Position numbers and translations under genes: made by a program | Assembly: GCA_902580445.1 (NCBI GenBank) | Contig: CACHKQ010000002.1 | Location: forward strand, 38,784-102,783 | Direction: 5' to 3' | Origin: an uncultured Pelagibacteraceae bacterium | Lineage (GTDB): Bacteria > Pseudomonadota > Alphaproteobacteria > Pelagibacterales > Pelagibacteraceae | Length of the DNA stretch: 64,000 nucleotides | The notes under the pieces: generated by a model | What the model was told of the DNA's origin: nothing | What the model saw: only the letters and a program-made list of their open reading frames with translations | Databases searched by the model: none | In this document: positions 51,538 to 60,577 of the stretch, one piece after another | Layout: the number at the start of each line of letters is the position of its first letter | How positions within the stretch are numbered: the first letter of the stretch is position 1

Positions 51538-51798
51538 TTATGCGTTTGAAATAATAAAAATTCCTATGAGAACAATCCCTGCAATTAAAACATGATTACC
51601 CAAATCTATTAGTCCAAGCTTTTTATTTTTTGGGTCAATCAAATCTTTCCATTTAAAAGGAACTGATTTTCTTTTTACTGCTATCTCAGCTTCGTTTTCA
51701 TTTTTTTCTAGTCTAAGAGAAACTGAAAAGAAAACGAAATAAATAAATAGTACTAAAAATACTACCAATCCAAGTAATAGTGCATAAGCTGTGCTCAT
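51538..51798 (-). CDS. 86-aa protein with two predicted TM helices, first gene of the cox operon
   Basis: MSTAYALLLGLVVFLVLFIYFVFFSVSLRLEKNENEAEIAVKRKSVPFKWKDLIDPKNKKLGLIDLGNHVLIAGIVLIGIFIISNA; 1-bp gap to subunit II. Confidence 0.7.
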   Translation of the reverse strand: MSTAYALLLGLVVFLVLFIYFVFFSVSLRLEKNENEAEIAVKRKSVPFKWKDLIDPKNKKLGLIDLGNHVLIAGIVLIGIFIISNA

Positions 51799-51898
51799 AA
51801 TTTAATTAATTAATACTATATATATAGTCTATATGCATGTTTAATAAGGTTTTGCGACACTTTTGCAAGGTTTAAATCTCACCAAATTTAGAGGATAT

Positions 51899-52618
51899 TT
51901 AGTTGTTTTCCAAGTTGAAATTTAAAATTGTTGTTGATGCAATTGCCGCTGTCTCTGCACGTAAAATATTCTTACCTAAAGTGATAGATATTACATTTTT
52001 ATAATTGGTTATAAACTGCCTCTCTTCTTCTGAGAAATCACCTTCTGGCCCAATTAAAATACAAATTGGATTTTTTTTGGATAATTTATTATATAAATCT
52101 TTTGACTGAGAATTAATATCACAAAAAACAATTTTGCCATCGTCAGGAAAATTTTTAATAAATTTATCTAGCATCTGTAATTCTTGAATTTTAGGCACCG
52201 TTATACGATTAGACTGCTCACAAGCTTCGGTTATAATCTTTTCTGTCCTTTTAATATTAATTTCTCTAACAACACTTCTTTCACATAATAACGGAATGAA
52301 TTTTTGAACTCCCAATTCTGTAGTTTTTTGTATCATCAAGTCTTGAGGAACTTTTTTAATTGGTGAAAAAGCTAACCAAATATTTTTTTCATTAGACAAG
52401 GTTCTTGATAGTTTTTCAACTTTAAATTCTGTAAAAATTTTTCCTTGATCTAGAATTTTTACATCCCACTCACCGTCTTGTGAATTAAAAAGTGAAATTT
52501 TATCTCCAGCTTTTAATCTCATTACATTCTTTGTATAATGAGATTGTTTTTCAGAAAGTCTTGAAATAGTACCTGTTTTTAATTTGTTTGAATAAAAAAG
52601 TCTTGCTTTTGATGCCAT
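51899..52618 (-). CDS. rsmE: 16S rRNA m3U1498 methyltransferase
   Basis: HYTKNVMRLKAGDKISLFN, MIQKTTELGVQKFIPLLCERSVV, ILIGPEGDFSEEE, LGKNILRAETAAI. Confidence 0.95.
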   Translation of the reverse strand: MASKARLFYSNKLKTGTISRLSEKQSHYTKNVMRLKAGDKISLFNSQDGEWDVKILDQGKIFTEFKVEKLSRTLSNEKNIWLAFSPIKKVPQDLMIQKTTELGVQKFIPLLCERSVVREINIKRTEKIITEACEQSNRITVPKIQELQMLDKFIKNFPDDGKIVFCDINSQSKDLYNKLSKKNPICILIGPEGDFSEEERQFITNYKNVISITLGKNILRAETAAIASTTILNFNLENN

Positions 52619-52639
52619 GAAGAATTTATATAAGTTAGG

Positions 52640-53617
52640 ATGGCAAAATCAATTATAATTACTAAGCATGGTGGTCCAGAAGTTTTAGAATTAAAGGATA
52701 TAAATGTTGGTTCGCCTGGTCCTGAAGAAATTAAAATCAAAAATTTAGCTATTGGTTTAAATTTTATTGATACTTATCACAGATCTGGACTATATAAATT
52801 AAAGTTACCATCAGGTATTGGAATGGAGGGAGCTGGTATTGTTCAAGAAATTGGTTCCTCAGTTAAAAATTTAAACAAGGGTGATAGAGTAACTTACTCT
52901 CAGTTGCCATTAGGATCTTACTCTAACGAAAGGATTATCCCTGAAAAAATTGCAGTTAAAATACCAGAAGGGGTAAGCGATAAAGTTGCTGCGAGTATAA
53001 TGACAAAAGGTTTAACTTCACATTATCTTTTATTTAAAACTTATAAAGCAAAAGCTGGAGAGTTAATTTTATTTCATGCTGCTGCAGGTGGAGTTGGTCA
53101 GGTTTTTTGTCAATGGGCAAAAAGCATAGGTTGTAGAGTTATTGGAACTGTAGGATCAGACAGTAAAATTGATATTGCAAAAGAAAATGGATGTGAATTT
53201 GTTATAAATTACAATAAAGAAGATTTTGATAAAAAAGTTCTTGAGATAACCGGTAATAAGGGTGTCGGAGTAGTTTATGATGGTGTTGGAAAAAAAACTT
53301 TTGAAAAATCTATTAATTGTTTAAAGCCAATGGGTATGATGATTTCTTTTGGAAACGCATCTGGTGCTCTTGATCCTATAGATGTAAAAAAATATATAGC
53401 TCATAAAAGTTTATTTTTTACAAGACCAGGATTAGCCCATTATGGAGCAGGAAGAGCGGCTCTTGAGGAAGGTGCTAGTGCTCTTTTTGAACAAATTAAA
53501 TTCGGAAAAATTAAAATTAATATTTTTAAAGAATACAAACTTTCTGAAGCAAAAAAAGCCCATGAAGATCTTGAGGGAAGAAAAATTTTAGGTCCAGCTG
53601 TATTAATACCAAATTAA
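52640..53617 (+). CDS. NADPH:quinone oxidoreductase (zinc-less MDR family)
   Basis: LNFIDTYHRSGLYKLKLPSGIGMEGAGIV, LFHAAAGGVGQVFCQWAKSIG. Confidence 0.93.
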   Translation: MAKSIIITKHGGPEVLELKDINVGSPGPEEIKIKNLAIGLNFIDTYHRSGLYKLKLPSGIGMEGAGIVQEIGSSVKNLNKGDRVTYSQLPLGSYSNERIIPEKIAVKIPEGVSDKVAASIMTKGLTSHYLLFKTYKAKAGELILFHAAAGGVGQVFCQWAKSIGCRVIGTVGSDSKIDIAKENGCEFVINYNKEDFDKKVLEITGNKGVGVVYDGVGKKTFEKSINCLKPMGMMISFGNASGALDPIDVKKYIAHKSLFFTRPGLAHYGAGRAALEEGASALFEQIKFGKIKINIFKEYKLSEAKKAHEDLEGRKILGPAVLIPN

Positions 53618-53620
53618 ATT

Positions 53621-53878
53621 ATGAAATTCATAAGTCCTTGTATAAGTATATGTAAAAGTGATCCTAAAACTGGTTTTTGTTACGGATGTGCAAGAACAGA
53701 TGAAGAAAAAAAAGTTTGGAAAAATCCAGAAACAACGAATTCTTGGAAAAAAGAAAACTTGATTATTCTAAGAAAAAGAATGAGTGAAACTCAGCTAAAA
53801 ACTTTTAATAAGTCTTATAATGAAAAAATTGAGTTTGGAAAAATGGTTTACACTAAAGAACTAAAGAAAGAACCATAA
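53621..53878 (+). CDS. DUF1289 family small Cys-containing protein
   Basis: ISPCISICKSDPKTGFCYGCARTDEEKKVWK. Confidence 0.88.
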   Translation: MKFISPCISICKSDPKTGFCYGCARTDEEKKVWKNPETTNSWKKENLIILRKRMSETQLKTFNKSYNEKIEFGKMVYTKELKKEP

Positions 53879-54052
53879 AACTATCCCTACAAAAGCTAAA
53901 ATTAATATTAATATTCTCACCCCAAACAAATATCTTTTTAAATTTTTTGAGTCCTCTATTTCTTTGCTTTTACCTGCGCCAATTCTGATTACAAAATAAA
54001 AAACAATTAATAGAATTAATACAATTATAAGTATTACCGGTTTAGAAAACAT
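53861..54052 (-). CDS. 63-aa protein with two predicted TM helices, unknown function
   Basis: MFSKPVILIIVLILLIVFYFVIRIGAGKSKEIEDSKNLKRYLFGVRILILILAFVGIVLWFFL. Confidence 0.6.
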   Translation of the reverse strand: MFSKPVILIIVLILLIVFYFVIRIGAGKSKEIEDSKNLKRYLFGVRILILILAFVGIVLWFFL

Positions 54053-54209
54053 TATTTTTATTATAGTATTCTAAAACTAAGTTATTTTCAAAACTTTTAA
54101 TCGAGGAAGATTTTGATGTCATTATTATCGGCAAAAATAGACCGAGAGCATAAAGAAGAATTATTATTATTGCAGCAATTATAAAAGCTCTAATGGCATT
54201 GATTTTCAT
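54042..54209 (-). CDS. 55-aa protein with one predicted TM helix, unknown function (not in the ORF track)
   Basis: Reverse-strand ATG 54209 to TAA 54042: MKINAIRAFIIAAIIIILLYALGLFLPIIMTSKSSSIKSFENNLVLEYYNKNNVF; stop overlaps the next start. Confidence 0.55.
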   Translation of the reverse strand: MKINAIRAFIIAAIIIILLYALGLFLPIIMTSKSSSIKSFENNLVLEYYNKNNVF

Positions 54210-54212
54210 TTG

Positions 54213-54617
54213 TTAATCCTTGTCAATTTTCATATCTGATAGATGTAATTTAAGAGCATTCGTTGAAAGAAAAATTTCAAAAAGAAACAAAAGAATTGAA
54301 ACAATCATCGAAATACAACATGAGGCAAATATCAATCTTGCTATAAAAATTGCGTCTAAATACAAACCAAGAACAGTGGACATATTAAATAAGAACCCCA
54401 AACTAGCTGCTCCAATAGAAAATTTTAAATAATTAATTCTTTGATTAAGATTTTTAAGCTGTTTTTCCCACTCGGGTGGTATGTGCTTTTCAAAAACATA
54501 TTCATCATGAAGTTTCCTAATAAGGGCACTAAGTGTGTGAAACCTATTGCTATAAACTGCCATAATAAGTGGTATGGCAGGAAACATTAATGCTGTTACA
54601 GTGTAGTCTATATTCAT
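54213..54617 (-). CDS. DUF2721 family membrane protein
   Basis: ALMFPAIPLIMAVYSNRFHTLSALIRKLHDEY...LKFSIGAASLGFLFNMSTVLGLY. Confidence 0.78.
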   Translation of the reverse strand: MNIDYTVTALMFPAIPLIMAVYSNRFHTLSALIRKLHDEYVFEKHIPPEWEKQLKNLNQRINYLKFSIGAASLGFLFNMSTVLGLYLDAIFIARLIFASCCISMIVSILLFLFEIFLSTNALKLHLSDMKIDKD

Positions 54618-54668
54618 TTCGAATCGAATTGATTATGTATTTACTGTTTGGTATTTACAAGAAGAATA

Positions 54669-55544
54669 ATGTCTTTTCATATTAAAAACTTCATAAATGT
54701 TACAAGATTAAACAAACCAATTGGCTACTTATTATTATTTTGGCCATGTGCATGCGGCTTATCTTTAGCAAATTATTTTGCACAAGATTTAATTACCTTT
54801 TTTTATTATCTTTTTTTATTTTTCAGTGGTTCAGTTCTTATGCGAAGTGCTGGGTGCATTGTAAATGATATTATCGATGAAAAAATAGATAAAAAGATTT
54901 CAAGAACAAGTTTAAGACCAATTGCATCTGGGTCTTTGAACAAAAAACTAGCATGGTTTTATGTTTTAGTTTTGTGTTCTTTAGCATTTTTTGTATTAAT
55001 TCAATTTAATTTCTTAACCATTTTATTAGGAATTTTTTCAATGATATTTGCTTTTACCTATCCTTTTATGAAGCGCATAACATACTGGCCACAATTATTT
55101 TTGGGTTTTACTTTTAATTGGGGGATCATAATGGCCTGGACATCTATGAATAATAGCATTAGTTACTTGCCTTTTATACTTTATTTTGGAGCCATATTTT
55201 GGACATTAGGATATGACACCATTTATGGATTACAGGATGCATCAGAAGATGAAATAATAGGGGTTAAATCTACTGCAATTAAATTTAAAAAAAATCTTAA
55301 CCTTTTTATAATAAGTTGTTATTTAATTAGTTCAGTTCTGATTACTTACGTGTTTTTAAATATAGAGAAAAGTTTTTTTATAATATTTTTATTTTTATTT
55401 ATGCTTAGTCTGTTTTATCAAATTAAAATATATAGCCCTAAAAAACCTGATAGATGTCTGAAGGCTTTTAAATTTAATAACTTTTCTGGATTTTTACTTT
55501 TTATATCTTTTTTTATAATCTCAATAAAAAATTTATGGAATTAA
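54669..55544 (+). CDS. ubiA: 4-hydroxybenzoate polyprenyltransferase
   Basis: RLNKPIGYLLLFWPCACGLSLA, GCIVNDIIDEKIDKKISRTSLRPIASG, DTIYGLQDASEDEIIGVKSTAI. Confidence 0.94.
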   Translation: MSFHIKNFINVTRLNKPIGYLLLFWPCACGLSLANYFAQDLITFFYYLFLFFSGSVLMRSAGCIVNDIIDEKIDKKISRTSLRPIASGSLNKKLAWFYVLVLCSLAFFVLIQFNFLTILLGIFSMIFAFTYPFMKRITYWPQLFLGFTFNWGIIMAWTSMNNSISYLPFILYFGAIFWTLGYDTIYGLQDASEDEIIGVKSTAIKFKKNLNLFIISCYLISSVLITYVFLNIEKSFFIIFLFLFMLSLFYQIKIYSPKKPDRCLKAFKFNNFSGFLLFISFFIISIKNLWN

Positions 55545-57277
55545 AGGAAATAATATTTTACCTCAAAAGACTATACCGAAACTATGTGAAAGAACATATG
55601 TGGAGGGTATTTTCGGCTGCTATACTTTCTCTGGTAGTCGCTGGAACAACGTCAGCTATAGCTTGGCTTCTTGATCCTGCAGTTAAGAAGATCTTTATTG
55701 AAAATGATAGAACATTTGCAATCTTAATTCCTATTTCAATAATTATAGTTTTTACTGCTAAAGGTTTGTCTTTATATTTTGCAAGACTTTTAATTATAGT
55801 CCTAGGGTATCGAGTAATAGAAAAACTTCAAGGCCAAATGGCTGGTCATATTTTATTATCTGATACGCAAAGTTTAGAGACAAAACATTCTGGTAAATAC
55901 ATATCAAGTTTTTTATATGATGTGGGTCAAATTCAAGGATTGATAAGCACCGGGGTTCTCAATCTTATGAAAGATTCTTTGACGCTAATAACTTTGCTAT
56001 GTGTAATGTTTTATCAAAATTGGAAATTGGCGCTTTTCTCAATTATTATGATGCCATTAGCTGCGTTCTTTGCAAAATCCCTAGGTAAAAGAATGGGTAA
56101 GGCAACCACACAAAGTGCAATATCTGTAGGTAATTTCACTATGATTCTTACTGAAATTTTAAAGGGCTCAAAAATAATAAAAATATATCAAAGAGAAGAT
56201 ATTGAAGAAAAAAAGTCTAAAGATGCAATTAGAGACTTAACAGAAAAACAAATAAAGATTGGCACTGTTTTAATTAGAGCTACGCCAATAATGGAAACAC
56301 TTACTGGCATAATGATTGCAGGATTTATATTTTTTGCAGGTATTTTAATATCAACAGGGGAAATAGGCATAAACAATTTTTTTTCTTTTTTAGCAGCTAT
56401 GATGTTGTCCTATCAACCAATTAGATCTCTCGCTACCTTAAATATGAGTGTATACCAGGGCAGTGCTGCAGCCAAAAGGATTTTTAAAATAATTGATGAA
56501 ACAATCCAAATTAAAAATAATGAAAAACTCCCAGAAATTGAAATTAAAAAGGCTAACATAAAATTTAAAGATGTAAGTTTCCAATACAAAACTGGAAAAG
56601 ATAGTGCTGTTAAAAATATTAATTTGGATGTTGAGGGCGAAAAAATTACAGCTTTGGTTGGTCATAGTGGTGCAGGAAAAAGTACAGTGATGAACTTAAT
56701 ACCAAGATTTTATCAACAACAAATGGGTGAAATTTTTATTGATGATCAGGATATAAGGAAAGTTTCATTAAAATCGTTAAGAAATAAAATTTCTTTAGTG
56801 AGTCAGGATATTATTTTATTTGATGATACAGTCGAGAATAACATAAAGTATGCAAAATTTGATGCAAACGAAAATGAAATAAGAAATGCATGTAAATTAG
56901 CGGCAGCTGACGATTTTATAATGGAATTGCCTGAAAAATATAAAACTATTATTGGAGAAAATGGAGTAAGACTTTCTGGGGGGCAAAAACAAAGGTTGTC
57001 CATTGCAAGAGCAATATTAAAAAATTCTCCAATAATTTTATTGGATGAAGCTACATCATCTTTAGACACTGACTCTGAAGAAAAAGTTCAAAATGCAATA
57101 TTTAACTTAACAAAAAATAAGACCACGCTAGTTATTGCTCATAGACTATCTACAATTAAGAAAGCGGATAGTATTATTGTAATGAAAGATGGAAATATTG
57201 TAGGAACCGGAAAACATGATGAGCTTTTATTGAAATCGAAAGATTATGAAAATCTTTATAGCAAGCAAGTAATTTAA
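55535..57277 (+). CDS. msbA: Lipid A export-type ABC transporter (MsbA-like, TMD-NBD)
   Basis: ALVGHSGAGKSTVMNLIPRFY, VRLSGGQKQRLSIARAILKNSPIILLDEATSSLD; adjacent waaA-lpxK-lpxL. Confidence 0.9.
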   Translation: MELKEIIFYLKRLYRNYVKEHMWRVFSAAILSLVVAGTTSAIAWLLDPAVKKIFIENDRTFAILIPISIIIVFTAKGLSLYFARLLIIVLGYRVIEKLQGQMAGHILLSDTQSLETKHSGKYISSFLYDVGQIQGLISTGVLNLMKDSLTLITLLCVMFYQNWKLALFSIIMMPLAAFFAKSLGKRMGKATTQSAISVGNFTMILTEILKGSKIIKIYQREDIEEKKSKDAIRDLTEKQIKIGTVLIRATPIMETLTGIMIAGFIFFAGILISTGEIGINNFFSFLAAMMLSYQPIRSLATLNMSVYQGSAAAKRIFKIIDETIQIKNNEKLPEIEIKKANIKFKDVSFQYKTGKDSAVKNINLDVEGEKITALVGHSGAGKSTVMNLIPRFYQQQMGEIFIDDQDIRKVSLKSLRNKISLVSQDIILFDDTVENNIKYAKFDANENEIRNACKLAAADDFIMELPEKYKTIIGENGVRLSGGQKQRLSIARAILKNSPIILLDEATSSLDTDSEEKVQNAIFNLTKNKTTLVIAHRLSTIKKADSIIVMKDGNIVGTGKHDELLLKSKDYENLYSKQVI

Positions 57278-57283
57278 AATAAA

Positions 57284-58552
57284 ATGTTAAAAGTTCTTTA
57301 CAGTTTTTTAATAATTCTTTTTTATTTACCCTATTCAGTTTTTATATTTTATAGAAAAATTATTAATAAAGAACATACAACTAAATTCAAAGAAAAAATT
57401 TTGCCTAAAAAAATAGTTAGACCAGAGGGTTATTTGTTTTGGTTTCATGCTGCAAGTATAGGCGAATTAAATAGCATTTTCCCAATAATTGATTTTTTCT
57501 TAAACAAAGATAAAAAATTAAACTTTTTGATTACTACTGTAACATTAAGCTCCTATAATCTATTTAAAAAAAAATATGGAAAAAATAATAATGTTTTTCA
57601 TCAATTCCTGCCATACGACTCTAATATTTTAATTAATAATTTTTTCAGAGATTGGAAGCCAAATGTTATTACATTTGTGGATTCTGAGATTTGGCCAAAC
57701 TTTTTTTTAAAAATAAAAAAAAATAATTTACCTTTGATATTGCTGAACGCAAGATTAACTAAAAAAACTTTTAAAAGATGGAAAATTTTCAAAACTTTTG
57801 CCTCTGAAATATTTAGTTCTATTAAAGTTTCTATTTGCTCGAATAAAGAAACTGTAGATCATTTAGCTTATTTTAATTTAAAAAATGTTAAATATTTTGG
57901 AAATATTAAATTTTGCTCAAATTTACAAAATATAAATTCAGGGAAAAATTTTAAAGTTAATATTGAAGAAAATAACAAAATTTGGTGTGCAATTAGTACT
58001 CATCCAGATGAGGAAATCTTCTGTGCAGAGGTGCATGAAATTTTAAAAAAAACCTATAAAAAAGTAAAAACAATTATTGTTCCAAGGCATATTAATCGTA
58101 TCAAAGATATATACTTTGTTATGAATAATATGGGACTTAAAACTCAAATTAAAAATGAAAACGATAGTATCGATGAAAATTCTGAAATTATACTCATAAA
58201 TTATTATGGTTCTATTTTTAAATATTATGAAAATTTTAAGCAAATATTTATTGGAAAATCTATATTGAAAAAATTTAAAAATGATGGAGGCCAAAACCCA
58301 ATTGATGCAGCTAGGATGGGATGCCTGATTTACCATGGACCTTATGTGTCAAATTTTAGAGATATTTATGAATACTTAGATAATGAAAATATTTCAAACT
58401 ATATAGATAATAAAAATATTTTGGCAGAAAAATTAATTAAAAATTTTAATTCTAATTTAACGAAAGATAAGAAAAAAATAGAAAAACTAAATAATTATAG
58501 TAATGAAATATTTCACAAAGTAATAAAAGAATATGAAAATATTATTACATGA
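57284..58552 (+). CDS. waaA: 3-deoxy-D-manno-octulosonic acid (KDO) transferase
   Basis: YLFWFHAASIGELNSIFPIIDFFL, FVDSEIWPNFFLKIKKNNLPLILLNARLTKKTFKRW. Confidence 0.93.
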   Translation: MLKVLYSFLIILFYLPYSVFIFYRKIINKEHTTKFKEKILPKKIVRPEGYLFWFHAASIGELNSIFPIIDFFLNKDKKLNFLITTVTLSSYNLFKKKYGKNNNVFHQFLPYDSNILINNFFRDWKPNVITFVDSEIWPNFFLKIKKNNLPLILLNARLTKKTFKRWKIFKTFASEIFSSIKVSICSNKETVDHLAYFNLKNVKYFGNIKFCSNLQNINSGKNFKVNIEENNKIWCAISTHPDEEIFCAEVHEILKKTYKKVKTIIVPRHINRIKDIYFVMNNMGLKTQIKNENDSIDENSEIILINYYGSIFKYYENFKQIFIGKSILKKFKNDGGQNPIDAARMGCLIYHGPYVSNFRDIYEYLDNENISNYIDNKNILAEKLIKNFNSNLTKDKKKIEKLNNYSNEIFHKVIKEYENIIT

Positions 58553-59478
58553 AATTAATTAAACCAAAATTTTGGGATAAAAAAAATTTGGGGTTATTCT
58601 CATTAACATTGCTTCCATTTTCTTTTATTTATATTGTTATAGTAAATATTTACAAATTTTTTCAAAAGAAAAAAAAATACTCTGTTCCCGTCATATGTGT
58701 TGGCAATATTTATATTGGGGGAACTGGGAAAACGCCAATATGTATTAAATTAAAAAATTTGTTAGATGAAAAAAGATTGCCAATAATTATAAAGAAAGAA
58801 TATAAAAATCAAAAAGATGAAATTGAACTTTTGAAAAAATATTCAAAATTATTAGTTTGTGAAAAAAGAGCCAAAGGGATTGAGACTGCAATTGAAAAAA
58901 AATTTGATACAATTATTTTAGATGATGGCTTCCAAGACAATAGTATAATAAAAGATTTAAATATTTTGTGTTTCAATAATAACCAACAAATTGGTAACGG
59001 CCAAGTTTTACCTGCAGGGCCTCTGCGTGAAACATTATCCTCTCTGAAAACTGCAAATATAATTATGGTGAATGGAGAAAAAAATATTGAATTTGAATTA
59101 AAATTAAAAAAATATAACAATGAATTAAAGTTTTTTTACTTTAATTATAATTTAAAGAAATTTGAAGAATTTAAAAATAGAAAGTTAATTGCTTTTGCGG
59201 GAATAGGTAATTCTATTAATTTTTTTAATACACTTAAGGATAATCGATTAAATGTTATAAAGGAAATTACATTTCCAGATCATTATGACTATTCTGATAA
59301 TGATTTGGAAAATTTGTTGAAAATAGAGTCTCAAAATAAAGCTAAACTGATTACTACAGAAAAAGATTTTTTGCGGATGGACCCTCTGAAAAGAAGGCGT
59401 TTTGGATTTGTAACGATCAATGTAAATATAGTAGATGAAAATAATTTAATGGCTGAGGTTAATAAAATCTTTAAATGA
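58549..59478 (+). CDS. lpxK: Tetraacyldisaccharide 4'-kinase
   Basis: VPVICVGNIYIGGTGKTPICIKL, IILDDGFQDNSIIKDLNILCFN, LPAGPLRETLSSLK. Confidence 0.94.
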   Translation: MKLIKPKFWDKKNLGLFSLTLLPFSFIYIVIVNIYKFFQKKKKYSVPVICVGNIYIGGTGKTPICIKLKNLLDEKRLPIIIKKEYKNQKDEIELLKKYSKLLVCEKRAKGIETAIEKKFDTIILDDGFQDNSIIKDLNILCFNNNQQIGNGQVLPAGPLRETLSSLKTANIIMVNGEKNIEFELKLKKYNNELKFFYFNYNLKKFEEFKNRKLIAFAGIGNSINFFNTLKDNRLNVIKEITFPDHYDYSDNDLENLLKIESQNKAKLITTEKDFLRMDPLKRRRFGFVTINVNIVDENNLMAEVNKIFK

Positions 59479-60350
59479 AAATTTTAAAATATTTAATAGA
59501 AGCTATCTTTATATATGTATTATTTTTTTTATTTAGAATTTTAGGTATAAATTTAAGCAGAAAGTTTTCATCTTTTTTACTGGTTAGATTTGGTTTTCTT
59601 TTTAGAAAAAAAGAAACTATTAAAAATAATATTTTAAAAGTCTTTAAACAATATTCGGATATAGAAATTGATGAATTAATAAAAAAAATGTGGTTTAACT
59701 ACGGTTTAACTTTTGCAGAGTATGTATTCCTAGATAAATTTAGATTTGATAAACTCCCTAAAAGTCATATTGAAATTTCTGGTGAAGAAATTTTAGTTAA
59801 AGTTAAAAAAGCAGGTAAACCAGTAATTTTTATTTCTGCACATTTAGCAAACTTTGAGATAATGGCAATGGAATTGGAAAAAAAAAATATAAATCTCGCA
59901 GCCATTTATAGACCTCTTAACAATTTTTTTTTAAATCCTTTCATGGTCTATCTAAGAAAAAAATATCTTTGCAAAAAACAAGTTAAAAAAGGTTTAATGG
60001 GAACAAGAGAAACTATAAATTATATTAAAAATAATAATAGTATTGCATTAATGGTTGATCAAAGAGTTGGGGAGTCAGAAAGATATCCGTTTTTTGGTAT
60101 ACCCGCTCATACAACAACTATACCAGCACAATTAGCTTTAAAATATGATTTAGAGATAATTCCTATTTTTTTAGAAAGAAAGGAAGAAAATTTTTTTAAA
60201 ATGGAAATACAGCAACCAATAAATTATGAAAAAACCCTAAATTCTGATGAGGACAAAAAAAATATCACCATTGAAATTAACAGAATTATCGAACAAATGA
60301 TTTTAAAAAATCCTACTCAATGGATTTGGACCCATTCTAGATGGAAGTAA
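59475..60350 (+). CDS. lpxL: Lipid A biosynthesis (lauroyl) acyltransferase, LpxL/HtrB family
   Basis: VIFISAHLANFEIMAMELEKK, IALMVDQRVGESERYPFFGIPAHTTTIPAQLALKY, PTQWIWTHSRWK. Confidence 0.92.
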   Translation: MKILKYLIEAIFIYVLFFLFRILGINLSRKFSSFLLVRFGFLFRKKETIKNNILKVFKQYSDIEIDELIKKMWFNYGLTFAEYVFLDKFRFDKLPKSHIEISGEEILVKVKKAGKPVIFISAHLANFEIMAMELEKKNINLAAIYRPLNNFFLNPFMVYLRKKYLCKKQVKKGLMGTRETINYIKNNNSIALMVDQRVGESERYPFFGIPAHTTTIPAQLALKYDLEIIPIFLERKEENFFKMEIQQPINYEKTLNSDEDKKNITIEINRIIEQMILKNPTQWIWTHSRWK

Positions 60351-60352
60351 GA

Positions 60353-60550
60353 TTATTTTTTTTGTATTTGATCAATTTTTTTTTTAACTTCTCTGGGAGA
60401 ATAGTATGCCTCTTGAAGTTCAACATTCCAATAAGTTAGTTCATTAAGCGGAATTTTTTTTCCAGAAATTGCACAAATAACGTAATCACCTTTTTCAACA
60501 ATTTCAAAATTGTTAGGATGAAATTTAAGTTTTGCTTTATTTCCGTTCAT
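60353..60550 (-). CDS. DUF2093 family protein
   Basis: AKLKFHPNNFEIVEKGDYVICAISGKKIPLNELTYWNVELQEAYYSP. Confidence 0.88.
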   Translation of the reverse strand: MNGNKAKLKFHPNNFEIVEKGDYVICAISGKKIPLNELTYWNVELQEAYYSPREVKKKIDQIQKK

Positions 60551-60577
60551 GTTAATTTGAAATAAGATTTACATTAT

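Noticed and set aside
56803-57069. 88-aa minus-strand ORF
   Set aside because: Antisense to the msbA ATPase domain.
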